37,011 nucleotides of DNA from Paludibacteraceae bacterium (GTDB taxonomy: Bacteria; Bacteroidota; Bacteroidia; Bacteroidales; Paludibacteraceae): contig JAFVAX010000093.1 of NCBI GenBank assembly GCA_017480285.1, forward strand, positions 1 through 37,011, in the 5' to 3' direction. Positions 24,728 through 32,934 of this stretch are shown one piece after another. Below the pieces are notes generated by a model. It was not told the origin of the DNA. It made no database searches and saw nothing but the letters and a program-made list of their open reading frames with translations. Each line of letters starts with the position of its first letter. The stretch's first letter is position 1. The position numbers and the translations under genes are program-made.

Positions 24728-25744
24728 ATGAAAAACTGCATTGTATCGCTCATTTGCCTTCTTTCAACGCTCACCTTGAACGCTGAAGGACTGAAATACT
24801 TTCTGCCCAAAACAAATCTTGTATTAAAAGTTGAATATGAGCAAGTTGAGACTCGGCGCGGACAGTATTCGCAATATGCCGAGAAATACTTAGGCACAAA
24901 AGACATCCTGACGCGCGACGAGACTAACTACCGACTGCTTTCGCTTTCTGTTTCTGCACAAACAGTTGCCGACACAAGCAAAGCATACTCGCTGACTGAC
25001 AAAAACTTACAACCTCTTTTCAAAAACATTGCCCTCACTGCAGACGGCAGATTGACAGGCATCAACACCACCCCATCCAACGAGACACAAACAGACAACC
25101 TGCAAATAATCTTTTCCAACCTTCAACCTGCCACCAAGCCCGATATCTTGTTTGAGCCACAATTGGAAAGCCAGATGCTCGCCACTTCAGTTGCACGAAT
25201 GGCAGAACAAACAGCCAAACAAATATATCACTTGCGTGAGGCTCGACAAGCACTGCTTACCGGCGAGAGCGAACACCAACCGCAAGACGGACAAGCAATG
25301 CAACTGACACTCAAACAGTTAGATGAGCAAGAAGCCATCCTAACACAAATGTTTATAGGCACAACCATAGTGAAAAAACATACCAAAACGATATTATGCG
25401 AATTGCAACATACTGAAAAACAAGTGATTGCTCGTTTCTCGCAGTTTCAAGGACTCGTTCCGAACGACGATTTGAGTGGCGAGCCTATCTACTTAATCAT
25501 TGATAATCTGCAACTTGCAAACGATAACCAACCTAAAAAAGCAGAGAAATACTTGAAATTGTATGAGCCAAAAACTCAACATTTCTACCTACTACACAAG
25601 CAGCAACGCTGGGTGGAAGGCAATATCTCTGTGGCACAATGGCAAAACGCACTTTATCTGCCTAAGAAAATGTTTGTCAATGGCAAAACCGAACTTTTGC
25701 TAAACGACAAAACAGCCACTGTCAAAGAACTGAAAAACAAATAA
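24728..25744 (+). CDS. DUF4831 family exported protein
   Basis: A 338-residue protein that I assign to the Bacteroidota family DUF4831, whose function is unknown. An N-terminal signal peptide is visible (KNCIVSLICLLSTLTLNAEG, cleavage likely after residue ~20). Conserved-looking blocks follow: GLKYFLPKTNLVLKVEYEQV, YSQYAEKYLGTKD (the family's YA-x-KYLG pattern) and YRLLSLSVSAQTVADTSKAY, with a central helical, Glu/Gln-rich stretch near 150-215. No membrane helix or lipobox is seen apart from the signal, so it is probably periplasmic or released. It is tightly linked to aroE upstream; DUF4835 follows 96 bases downstream. Confidence 0.75.
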   Translation: MKNCIVSLICLLSTLTLNAEGLKYFLPKTNLVLKVEYEQVETRRGQYSQYAEKYLGTKDILTRDETNYRLLSLSVSAQTVADTSKAYSLTDKNLQPLFKNIALTADGRLTGINTTPSNETQTDNLQIIFSNLQPATKPDILFEPQLESQMLATSVARMAEQTAKQIYHLREARQALLTGESEHQPQDGQAMQLTLKQLDEQEAILTQMFIGTTIVKKHTKTILCELQHTEKQVIARFSQFQGLVPNDDLSGEPIYLIIDNLQLANDNQPKKAEKYLKLYEPKTQHFYLLHKQQRWVEGNISVAQWQNALYLPKKMFVNGKTELLLNDKTATVKELKNK

Positions 25745-25757
25745 TTACTACAACTAA

Positions 25758-25808
25758 TACAAATTTTCTCCATTGAAAACAAAATTCAACACTGAATACA
25801 AATTTTCT
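25758..25808 (+). repeat. Short direct repeat between DUF4831 and DUF4835 genes
   Basis: TACAAATTTTCT occurs at 25758-25769 and 25797-25808, each followed within a few bases by ATTGAA, in an AT-rich spacer without an evident promoter. Confidence 0.5.
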
Positions 25809-25840
25809 ATATTGAATACAATTAACATTTCATACAAACA

Positions 25841-26740
25841 ATGAAACGGTCGATTTTCTTCATACTTATTTTCTTGTGCCTCATGGCCCAAGCACAAGAA
25901 CTGACTTGTAATGTTCAAATCAACAGCGACAAGATTGAAGGCAGTAACAAACAGCAGTTCAACACCTTGCAGCAGTCGATAACCGACTTTATGAACAATA
26001 CCAAATTCACCAATTTGTCGTATGCTGCAAACGAGCGTATTGATTGCACTTTGATGCTGATTGTCAATAGCATAGAAGATGGCATTTTCCGTTGCGATAT
26101 GCAACTTCAGGTGCGTCGCCCCGTCTTTGGGACATCTTATTCGACACCTTTATTGAACTATCGCGACACACACTTCAGTTTCGCCTACCAAGAATACGAC
26201 CGAATAGAACTCACCGATGCCTCTTTCACATCGAATTTGGCGGCACTGCTCACTTATTACGCCTATCTTATTTTAGGACTTGATGCCGATAGTTTCAGTC
26301 CTCTTGGGGGCAACCCGTTCTATCAGCAATCGGAGAATGTGATGAACCTTGCACAAACGGCAAGTATCGACGATGCTGAGTTAAAAGGCTGGAAATCATT
26401 TGATAGCAACAAAAACCGTTATGCCCTCCTGAGCAACCTTCAAGATGATGCTTTCCGCAAGTTCCGCCAGTTCTTCTACACCTACCACCGCTTGGGACTT
26501 GACGCAATGAGCCAGAATGTAGCCAATGGGCGCGCTCGTATCGCACAAGATATCAATATCTTACAAGAAGCCAACAAAGCCCGTCCGGGAACATATATAG
26601 TACCCGTGTTTATGGATGCGAAGTCCGATGAGTTGGTGCAGATATTCAAACAAGGCACCTCAGAGGAAAAGAAAAAAGTGTATGATGTACTAATAGCCAT
26701 CGACCCCACTCGCTCAAATGCCTACGATGTACTTCAGTAA
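25841..26740 (+). CDS. DUF4835 family exported protein (PorD-like)
   Basis: A 299-residue protein of the DUF4835 family. The signal peptide MKRSIFFILIFLCLMAQA is probably cleaved before QELTCNV. The body contains the family pattern ELTCNVQINSDKIEGSNKQQ, then FTNLSYAANERIDCTLML, RRPVFGTSYSTPLLNY, YYAYLILGLDADSF and RLGLDAMSQNVANGRARIAQ. DUF4835 members are annotated as PorD, a type IX secretion-associated protein in Porphyromonas, but the family also occurs in bacteria where that role is unproven, so I keep PorD as a likely rather than a certain identity. In many Bacteroidales this gene follows coaBC; here coaBC is 10 kb away on the other strand. Confidence 0.8.
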   Translation: MKRSIFFILIFLCLMAQAQELTCNVQINSDKIEGSNKQQFNTLQQSITDFMNNTKFTNLSYAANERIDCTLMLIVNSIEDGIFRCDMQLQVRRPVFGTSYSTPLLNYRDTHFSFAYQEYDRIELTDASFTSNLAALLTYYAYLILGLDADSFSPLGGNPFYQQSENVMNLAQTASIDDAELKGWKSFDSNKNRYALLSNLQDDAFRKFRQFFYTYHRLGLDAMSQNVANGRARIAQDINILQEANKARPGTYIVPVFMDAKSDELVQIFKQGTSEEKKKVYDVLIAIDPTRSNAYDVLQ

Positions 26741-26830
26741 CCCTCACCCTAAAGAAAGTCAGAAATTAAAAAATGCAACTAACTAACCAACAATCAATAA
26801 AATAACTAATCAAATTAAAACATTACAATT

Positions 26831-27238
26831 ATGAAAAACGAACTTACCCGCGAATTTCTTCGCAACCTGCTTGACGAATGTGGTTTTGTAACCAGAATTG
26901 ACAAAGAAGGCGACATCTGTGCCCTACTCGACGCAGACGACGATTTTCCACACGATGTAGTGCTGTATTTCCTTATCCGCGAAGGCTGGATGGGCATGCA
27001 CGCTTTTGTACCGGACTGGAACCTCAATCTGACACCCGAACAACAGTTCCATATAGAGAACCGTTTCAACTCGGAGCGCAAACTACCTAAATTGTATTTC
27101 CGCGACGACACACTTATCCTTGAACACTGGATTGTTATCGAGAGCAACTTCTCAAAAACATTTATTATCAATAGTATCAAGTACTTAACCGGAATATTCT
27201 GGAAAAGTTTCTACCTTTTGAAAGATATCGATAAATAA
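26831..27238 (+). CDS. YbjN-like domain protein
   Basis: A 135-residue cytoplasmic protein without signal or membrane segment. The sequence (FLRNLLDECGFVTRIDKEGD, then ICALLDADDDFPHDVVLYF, LPKLYFRDDTLILEHWIVIE) resembles the YbjN/type III secretion chaperone-like fold found in small Bacteroidales proteins. YbjN has been described as a regulator in E. coli, but there is no basis for transferring that role. It has no clear promoter of its own and is followed by four REP-like palindromes before the convergent metallo-hydrolase gene. Confidence 0.6.
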   Translation: MKNELTREFLRNLLDECGFVTRIDKEGDICALLDADDDFPHDVVLYFLIREGWMGMHAFVPDWNLNLTPEQQFHIENRFNSERKLPKLYFRDDTLILEHWIVIESNFSKTFIINSIKYLTGIFWKSFYLLKDIDK

Positions 27239-27268
27239 ATTCTGCGGTTTCTGCGAAAAATAAATGAG

Positions 27269-27398
27269 ATTCTGACCTTCGTCAGAATGAGGATTTACAG
27301 TTATATTCTGACCTTCGTCAGAATGAGGGAATGAGGAATGAGATTCTGACCTTCGTCAGAATGAGGGTTCACATTTATATTCTGACCTTCGTCAGAAT
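27269..27398. repeat. Cluster of four REP-like palindromes between convergent genes
   Basis: ATTCTGAC-CTTC-GTCAGAAT occurs at 27269-27288, 27305-27324, 27343-27362 and 27379-27398, each followed by GAGG, with starts 36-38 bases apart. The cluster spans almost all of the gap between the YbjN-like gene (ends 27238) and the metallo-hydrolase stop (27405). Spacers are short and related (GATTTACAGTTAT, GGGAATGAGGAATGAG, GGGTTCACATTTAT), which argues against a CRISPR array. It may act as a bidirectional transcript end. Confidence 0.9.
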
Positions 27399-27404
27399 GA
27401 GGAT

Positions 27405-28808
27405 TTACAGTTCTGCGATATCGCCTTTTTGTGGGATTTGAAAATTGCGGAAGCCTATTTCGTAAAGATGGTCTTTCATTGCTTCTTGAGCGTGTGGTTC
27501 GCCATGCACAATGAAGACTTTCTTTACTTCTTCTTTGCGCTGACAATCAAGGAATTGCTGTATCTCTGAATAGTCGCCGTGCCCTGAGAATGCCTCAATC
27601 TTACGAATTTTGGCTCTTACTTTGTGGTCAAGTCCGAAGATGGAAATATACTTCAGTCCGGGTTCCTGCAAGCGTGCGCCGAGTGATGTAGGCGTACAGT
27701 AACCCACTATCAATATGGTAGTTGAGGGGTCTTCAATATGGTTGGCAACATGATGTTTGACGCGCCCTGCCTCACACATACCTGATGCTGAGATGATGAT
27801 ACACGGCTTGCCTGAATAGTTGAGTTGTTTCGACTCGCGGATATCGGTGATGTAGTGTAGCGAGTTAAAGCCGAACGGGTCGTGGTCGAAGGTCATGGTG
27901 GCTTGCACATCCTCGTTCATCTCGTCGGTATAGAGGCGGAAAATGTCGGTGGCATTGACGGCAAGCGGACTGTCAACATAGACATCCACATGTGGCAGAC
28001 GCTGTTCGTTGTGAAGTTTATTCAACACATATACAATATCTTGCGTTCTGCCCACAGAGAAACTTGGTATAATGAGTTTGCCTTGATTCTTAACACATGT
28101 ATCCTCTACAACCCTGAGCAGTTCCTCTTCCGAGACCATATCTTCGTCGTGCAGTTGATCACCATAGGTACTTTCGGTTATGAGATAGTCGCATTGCGGG
28201 AACGGCTGTGGCGGACAGAGCAAATGGCTTTTCTGCCTGCCTATATCGCCCGTGAAAGCAATGCGCTTGACCTCACCATCTTCTTTTATTTCAAGGTTCA
28301 CGACGGCAGAGCCGAGCATGTGCCCGGAGTTGGTAAAACGCACTGATATATCGTCGTTTATACGGAAGCGGCGGTCGTAGTCAACCGTGATAAACAGTTT
28401 CATACAGCGTTTGGCGGTCTGTGCATCGTAAATAGGGCTTATCACAGGTTTATGCAATTTGCGCATCTTCTTGTTGTACCACTTCACATCAAGTTCTTGA
28501 ATAAAAGCGGTGTCTTGCAGGACAATGGAACAAAGGTCGCGTGTAGCAGGTGTGCAGATGACCGAGCCGCGAAAACCCATTTTATATACATAAGGTATAA
28601 GTCCCGAATGGTCGATATGTGCATGCGAGAGTATAATGAAATCAAGGTTTTTCGGCTCAAAACCGAGTTGGCGGTTGTCGCTGTCGGTTTCCATTCCTTT
28701 GCCCTGAAACATACCGCAATCAAGCAATATGCGCTTGCCTTTCTTGGTGGTAATCAAATGCTTACTGCCGGTAACCTCGCCCGCAGCACCTAAAAATTGT
28801 ATTGTCAT
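27405..28808 (-). CDS. MBL-fold/beta-CASP metallo-hydrolase (predicted RNA nuclease)
   Basis: A 467-residue protein of the CPSF73-like beta-CASP family of metallo-beta-lactamase-fold nucleases, whose members cleave RNA. The N-terminal MBL motifs are FLGAAGEVTGSKHL, LSHAHIDHSG (H-x-H-x-DH zinc site), NSGHMLGSAVV and FTGDIGR. The beta-CASP part begins with ESTYGD, then IPSFSVGRTQDIVYVLNKL and IIISASGMCEAGRVKHHVAN. The C-terminus has the RMMBL block VRAKIRKIEAFSGHGDYSEI and VFIVHGEPHAQEAM. It lies 51 bases downstream of leuS with only a hairpin between, so it may be co-transcribed with leuS. The target RNA is unknown. Confidence 0.92.
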   Translation of the reverse strand: MTIQFLGAAGEVTGSKHLITTKKGKRILLDCGMFQGKGMETDSDNRQLGFEPKNLDFIILSHAHIDHSGLIPYVYKMGFRGSVICTPATRDLCSIVLQDTAFIQELDVKWYNKKMRKLHKPVISPIYDAQTAKRCMKLFITVDYDRRFRINDDISVRFTNSGHMLGSAVVNLEIKEDGEVKRIAFTGDIGRQKSHLLCPPQPFPQCDYLITESTYGDQLHDEDMVSEEELLRVVEDTCVKNQGKLIIPSFSVGRTQDIVYVLNKLHNEQRLPHVDVYVDSPLAVNATDIFRLYTDEMNEDVQATMTFDHDPFGFNSLHYITDIRESKQLNYSGKPCIIISASGMCEAGRVKHHVANHIEDPSTTILIVGYCTPTSLGARLQEPGLKYISIFGLDHKVRAKIRKIEAFSGHGDYSEIQQFLDCQRKEEVKKVFIVHGEPHAQEAMKDHLYEIGFRNFQIPQKGDIAEL

Positions 28809-28833
28809 GGTATATGTGTTTTTAAGGTTTTAC

Positions 28834-28855
28834 CCTTCGCCATTTATGGCGAAGG
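28834..28855. other. Hairpin between leuS and the beta-CASP gene
   Basis: CCTTCGCCA (28834-28842) pairs perfectly with TGGCGAAGG (28847-28855) around a 4-nt loop, 5 bases after the leuS stop. A T run follows only on the plus strand, not in the leuS direction, so it is not a standard leuS terminator; RNA stabilisation or processing is equally possible. Confidence 0.55.
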
Positions 28856-28859
28856 ATTT

Positions 28860-31742
28860 TTACAAAACGATATTCACTATCTTTCCCGGAACAACGATGA
28901 TGCGTTTAGGAGTTGCACCTTGAGTGTATTTCAGTGTCTGCTCGTTCTGAAGTACAGCCTTTTCAACGTCCTCTTTTGACATCGTTTTCGGCAGTGGCAA
29001 TGTGAAACGCATCTTGCCGTTGAACTGCACGGGATAATTGACGCTGTCCTCTTCCAAATACTTCTCCTCATGTTTGGGCCAAGCGGCATCAATAATAGAA
29101 TCCTTGTGTCCTAACTGTTGCCACAACTCTTCAGCGATATGCGGTGCAAACGGCGAGAGCAGAACAAGCATTGGTTCAAGCACTTGACGCTTGTGGCACT
29201 TGAGTTGCGCAAGTTCGTTGACGGCAATCATGAAAGCCGGAACACTGGTGTTGAACGAGAAATGTTCAATGTCGTATGTAACTTTCTTTATCGTCTTATG
29301 CAGCGTGCGGAGTTCGTCTTTGGTAGCCTCTTCATCTGTTATGCCGTCAAAAAGCGACCAAAAACGCTTCAAGAAACGATGCACGCCGTCAATGCCGTTC
29401 GTGTCCCAAGGTTTGGACATCTCAAGCGGACCAAGAAACATCTCATAAAGGCGCAGAGTATCAGCACCATAGTTCTTTATCACATCGTCCGGATTAACCA
29501 CATTGAACATTGATTTGGACATCTTCTCAACTGCCCAACCGCATTTATAAACGCCATCTTCCAAAACAAACTCAGCGTCCTTATATTCAGGCATCCAAGC
29601 GCAGAACTTCTGTATATCAAGCACATCGTTCGAAACGATATTGACATCCGCATGAATGGGTTGCGTCTGGAACTTATCTTTCAGTCCTTGAGACACATAC
29701 AAGCGTCCTTCCTGCATCGCCTTTTCTTGTGCGGTGGTAAGATTTACTTCGTCTGCAACAATAGCCGTTGCTCTATACACAAAGTTACTCCGTCCTTGAA
29801 TCATACCTTGGTTGATAAGTTGGCGGAAAGGCTCGTCTTTCACCACTAAACCCAAGTCAAACAAGAACTTATTCCAGAAACGCGAATAGATAAGGTGCCC
29901 TGTAGCGTGTTCCGACCCACCGAGATACAGATCCACTTGTTGCCAATACTCGTTGGCTTGACGGCTTACGAGTTCTTTGTCGTTATGCGGATCCATATAT
30001 CTAAGGTAATAAGCCGACGAACCGGCAAAACCCGGCATAGTGCAGAGTTCAATAGGATAGATACCTTCCCGGTCCCCTTCCAAGGAAGAATTGATTGAAC
30101 TCCCCTGCCCTTTGGGAAGTGGTTGAGGATTAGGTACCACTTTCTCTTGCTTCTCGTCCCAAGCCCAGCAGGTGGCATTGCCAAGTGGCGGACGCCCGTC
30201 CTCAGTAGGCTTAAAGTCCTTTACCTCAGGCAGTTCGAGTGGCAGACAATGGTCGGGAATAAGATACGGCATTCCGTCTTTATAATATACAGGGAACGGT
30301 TCGCCCCAGTAGCGTTGGCGAGAGAAGATTGCATCGCGCAAACGATAGTTAACTTTCACTTTACCAATACCTTCCGCCTCGATATACTCCTTCATTTTCT
30401 TAATGGCATCTTTCACTTGCAAGCCGTTCAGGAAACCGGAGTTCATCATCGTACCTTCCTTTGCGTCAAACGATTGCTCACTTACATCAGCCCCCTCAAT
30501 GAGCGGTATGATAGGCAAATTGAAATGTTTCGCAAAAGCATAGTCGCGACTATCGTGTGCAGGCACTGCCATTATTGCACCCGTACCATAGCCAGAAAGG
30601 ACATAGTCGGATATGTAAATAGGTATCTCTTTGTGAGTTACGGGGTTGATAGCATACGAACCGGTGAACACGCCCGTTACCTTACGGTCGCTTATACGCT
30701 CGCGTTCGGTGCGGTGTTTTACCCAATCGAGATACTCATCTACCTCTTTTCGGTGGTCTTCAGTTGTAACAAGGCTAACATACTCACTTTCAGGCGCAAG
30801 CACCATAAAGGTTACACCGAAGATTGTATCTGCACGGGTTGTAAAGATTTTTAACCTAACCCCCTGCGATGTTTGGAACATCATCTCCGCACCTTCCGAG
30901 CGACCAATCCAGTTGCGCTGTGTTTCTTTCAGAGAATCAGTCCATTGGAGAGTGTCAAGCCCGTCAAGCAGGCGTTGTGCATAAGCCGACACACGGAGCG
31001 ACCACTGGCGCATTACCCTTTGTTCAACAGGATAACCTCCACGAACCGACAGACCCTCGCTGACCTCATCGTTAGCAAGCACTGTTCCGAGTTTGGGACA
31101 CCAATTAACCTTTGTATCAGCAAGATAGGCAATACGATAGTTCATCAGCGTAGCCTGTTTTTGTTTTTCAGGCATCTGCTTCCACTCGTCAGCAGAAAAA
31201 GAGAGCGGTTCAGTCTGTGCAACATCCAGTCCCTCAGTTCCTTGCGTCTCAAAATGTTTCACGAGATCCGAAATGGGCAGAGCCTTCTGTTGCCGATTGT
31301 CGAAATAATGCTCAAACATGCGCGCAAAAGCCCATTGCGTCCAATGATAGTATTTAGGGTCGCAGGTGCGTACCTGACGGTCCCAATCGTAGCAGAAGCC
31401 AATTTTGCGCAACTGCTCAATGTATCTTGCAATGTTTTTTTCTGTCGTTATCTCGGGGTGCTGACCGGTCTGAATAGCATACTGCTCTGCCGGCAGTCCG
31501 TAAGCATCGAAGCCCATCGGGTGCAACACATTGAACCCGCAGAGGCGTTTGTAGCGGGCATAGATGTCCGATGCGATATATCCTAACGGGTGCCCCACAT
31601 GCAGTCCCGCACCCGAAGGATAAGGAAACATATCAAGCACATAGTATTTAGGCTTGTCGCTTTGGTTTGAAACTTTGTAAATGCCTTTTTCGTCCCATTG
31701 CTTCTGGATACGAGGCTCAATCTCTAAAAAATTATAATCCAT
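28860..31742 (-). CDS. leuS: Leucine-tRNA ligase, with in-frame palindromic insert
   Basis: Class I aminoacyl-tRNA synthetase that charges tRNA-Leu. It is 960 residues. The HIGH-type motif is [17 protein letters not shown] (residue ~40). The CP1 editing domain includes [20 protein letters not shown] and [14 protein letters not shown]. The second catalytic block has LPELK-type [20 protein letters not shown], then [25 protein letters not shown] is [20 protein letters not shown] near residue 715. The anticodon domain follows. Residues 537-560 ([17 protein letters not shown], then LEGDREG) are an insert rich in Pro/Gly/Ser that is out of keeping with the surrounding sequence; see the separate repeat entry. 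A beta-CASP gene follows on the same strand. The promoter lies in the short divergent region shared with the 2-hydroxyacid dehydrogenase. Confidence 0.97.
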   Translation of the reverse strand: MDYNFLEIEPRIQKQWDEKGIYKVSNQSDKPKYYVLDMFPYPSGAGLHVGHPLGYIASDIYARYKRLCGFNVLHPMGFDAYGLPAEQYAIQTGQHPEITTEKNIARYIEQLRKIGFCYDWDRQVRTCDPKYYHWTQWAFARMFEHYFDNRQQKALPISDLVKHFETQGTEGLDVAQTEPLSFSADEWKQMPEKQKQATLMNYRIAYLADTKVNWCPKLGTVLANDEVSEGLSVRGGYPVEQRVMRQWSLRVSAYAQRLLDGLDTLQWTDSLKETQRNWIGRSEGAEMMFQTSQGVRLKIFTTRADTIFGVTFMVLAPESEYVSLVTTEDHRKEVDEYLDWVKHRTERERISDRKVTGVFTGSYAINPVTHKEIPIYISDYVLSGYGTGAIMAVPAHDSRDYAFAKHFNLPIIPLIEGADVSEQSFDAKEGTMMNSGFLNGLQVKDAIKKMKEYIEAEGIGKVKVNYRLRDAIFSRQRYWGEPFPVYYKDGMPYLIPDHCLPLELPEVKDFKPTEDGRPPLGNATCWAWDEKQEKVVPNPQPLPKGQGSSINSSLEGDREGIYPIELCTMPGFAGSSAYYLRYMDPHNDKELVSRQANEYWQQVDLYLGGSEHATGHLIYSRFWNKFLFDLGLVVKDEPFRQLINQGMIQGRSNFVYRATAIVADEVNLTTAQEKAMQEGRLYVSQGLKDKFQTQPIHADVNIVSNDVLDIQKFCAWMPEYKDAEFVLEDGVYKCGWAVEKMSKSMFNVVNPDDVIKNYGADTLRLYEMFLGPLEMSKPWDTNGIDGVHRFLKRFWSLFDGITDEEATKDELRTLHKTIKKVTYDIEHFSFNTSVPAFMIAVNELAQLKCHKRQVLEPMLVLLSPFAPHIAEELWQQLGHKDSIIDAAWPKHEEKYLEEDSVNYPVQFNGKMRFTLPLPKTMSKEDVEKAVLQNEQTLKYTQGATPKRIIVVPGKIVNIVL
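30063..30134 (-). repeat. Palindrome-bearing in-frame insert in leuS (codons 537-560)
   Basis: The coding strand reads through two C-rich-then-G-rich segments, CTTCCCAAAGGGCAGGGG and TTCCTTGGAAGGGGACCGGG, in an otherwise AT-richer gene. They translate as [11 protein letters not shown] and LEGDREG. The pattern resembles small GC-rich palindromic repeats known from other Bacteroidota genomes (protein signature NPSxEGE / PLPKGG) and recurs in different form in thrS. The insert sits in a surface loop between the catalytic block and TMPGFAGSS, where length varies among LeuS proteins. Confidence 0.65.
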
Positions 31743-31811
31743 ATTTATACAATTTACAATTCACAATTCACAATTTACTAAAAAACTATAGGATATTAAA
31801 ACAAATTCATA

Positions 31812-31819
31812 CAAATTTA
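31812..31819 (-). promoter_or_regulatory. -7 element for leuS
   Basis: On the minus strand TAAATTTG (complement of 31812-31819) lies 70 nt before the leuS ATG. No clear TTTG is found at -33, so the call is tentative. The gap also contains ATTCACA heptamer repeats (about 31749-31777). Confidence 0.4.
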
Positions 31820-31829
31820 CAAAAAATTA

Positions 31830-31859
31830 TTGAAATATCATATTTTTTTTGTAAATTTG
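31830..31859 (+). promoter_or_regulatory. Promoter for 2-hydroxyacid dehydrogenase
   Basis: TTG (31830-31832), a 19-nt spacer and TAAATTTG (31852-31859) lie 22 nt before the ATG at 31881. This excludes the TTG at 31830 as a translation start, because it is part of the -33 element. Confidence 0.75.
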
Positions 31860-31880
31860 CGTAAAAATGCAGTTGTAGGC

Positions 31881-32840
31881 ATGAAAATAGTATTTACCAC
31901 CCGTCTGCCTAAGGAGGCTTTCGTAGAACTCCAAAAACACGAACTCATAATGCCCGAGCTTGGGCAATTCCAAGAGGCAGAACTTAAACCGCACCTTCAG
32001 GATGCGGATATTCTTGTGCCTACTTTCAACTATACTATATCCTCTGACATTCTTGCTAATGCACACAACCTCAAGTACATAGCCGGTTACGGGGCAGGCT
32101 ATAACAATATACCTGTCGGCTATTGTCAAAAGCATAATATACTTGTAACGAACACGCCGACGGGTGCCACAGAGCCGACTGCCGAACATACCGTAACACT
32201 GCTTTGCGCTATTGCTCACCGTATAGCCGAACTTGACCGTAAGTTGCGACAAACGAGCGACATACGCTTTGGTGTTATGGAAAATCTCGGACGCGGACTT
32301 TACGGCAAGACACTCGGAATCGTCGGTATGGGAAGTATTGGTAAGGCTGTTGCAAGGCGGTGTAAGGCATTGGGAATGAGCATTATATACCATAATCGTC
32401 ATCGCCTGCCTCTTGAAGTGGAACAGGCATTTGAGGCAAGGTATTGCCCAACGCTTGACGAACTGCTTGAAAGGTGCGATGTTGTAACATTACACCTACC
32501 CTATTCTGCTGATGTTCAACATCTTATCGGTAAAAGACAGATTGATAAAATGAAGACCGGTGCAATACTCATCAACACCGCTCGCGGTGGTATAGTTGAC
32601 GAGACTGCTCTTATTGAGGCATTGAAAACGGGAAAATTGTTTGGTGCGGCACTTGATGTTTATGAAAACGAACCTGACATCAACCCTGAACTGAAAAAAC
32701 TTGACAATGTGCTTCTCTCGCCTCATATCGGCACCGGTAGCCTTGAAGGCAGAATCGTTATGGGACAGGAAGTTACACGCAACATCCTCGCCTTTGAAAA
32801 AGGAAAATACGAAGAAATGGATTTGATAAATAACATCTAA
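31881..32840 (+). CDS. D-2-hydroxyacid dehydrogenase (NAD-dependent)
   Basis: A 319-residue member of the D-isomer-specific 2-hydroxyacid dehydrogenase family, which interconverts 2-keto and D-2-hydroxy acids. The N-terminal substrate domain has LKYIAGYGAGYNNIPVGYCQ and NTPTGATEPTAEHTV. The Rossmann domain follows with GKTLGIVGMGSIGKAVARRC. Then come LHLPYSADVQHLIG, the INTARGGIVDETALIEAL signature (catalytic Arg), DVYENEPDINPEL (catalytic Glu) and LSPHIGTGSLEGR (catalytic His). The frame is open 17 codons further upstream, but that part is the promoter. Glyoxylate/hydroxypyruvate or 2-ketogluconate reductase activity would be typical; the exact substrate is open. thrS follows after a nonamer-repeat spacer. 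Confidence 0.92.
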   Translation: MKIVFTTRLPKEAFVELQKHELIMPELGQFQEAELKPHLQDADILVPTFNYTISSDILANAHNLKYIAGYGAGYNNIPVGYCQKHNILVTNTPTGATEPTAEHTVTLLCAIAHRIAELDRKLRQTSDIRFGVMENLGRGLYGKTLGIVGMGSIGKAVARRCKALGMSIIYHNRHRLPLEVEQAFEARYCPTLDELLERCDVVTLHLPYSADVQHLIGKRQIDKMKTGAILINTARGGIVDETALIEALKTGKLFGAALDVYENEPDINPELKKLDNVLLSPHIGTGSLEGRIVMGQEVTRNILAFEKGKYEEMDLINNI

Positions 32841-32932
32841 TCTAGAAAATCTAGAAAATCTAGAGAATCTATAGAGAATCTAGAGAATCTAGAAAATCTA
32901 GAAAATCTAAAATATCTAAAATATCTAAAATA
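32841..32932 (+). repeat. Ten-unit nonamer array (TCTAGAAAA / TCTAAAATA) before thrS
   Basis: Units run from TCTAGAAAA at 32841 through TCTAGAGAA variants, one 11-nt unit (32868-32878), back to TCTAGAAAA and finally three TCTAAAATA, ending two bases before the thrS ATG at 32935. The array fills the whole spacer and contains no visible promoter. Confidence 0.9.
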
Positions 32933-32934
32933 AT

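Noticed and set aside
27301..27546. Minus-strand 81-codon ORF with PHSDEGQN repeats
   Set aside because: It is a reading of the REP-like palindromes plus an off-frame stretch of the metallo-hydrolase gene.
28834..28855. Rho-independent terminator of leuS
   Set aside because: The stem is good, but in the leuS direction it is followed by GTAAAACC rather than a T run; kept only as a hairpin.
30123..31586. Long plus-strand ORFs (243 and 237 codons) within leuS
   Set aside because: They are antisense to conserved LeuS domains and have no recognisable features or promoters.
31827..32402. Minus-strand ORF of 191 codons
   Set aside because: Antisense to the 2-hydroxyacid dehydrogenase, whose catalytic motifs are all intact.
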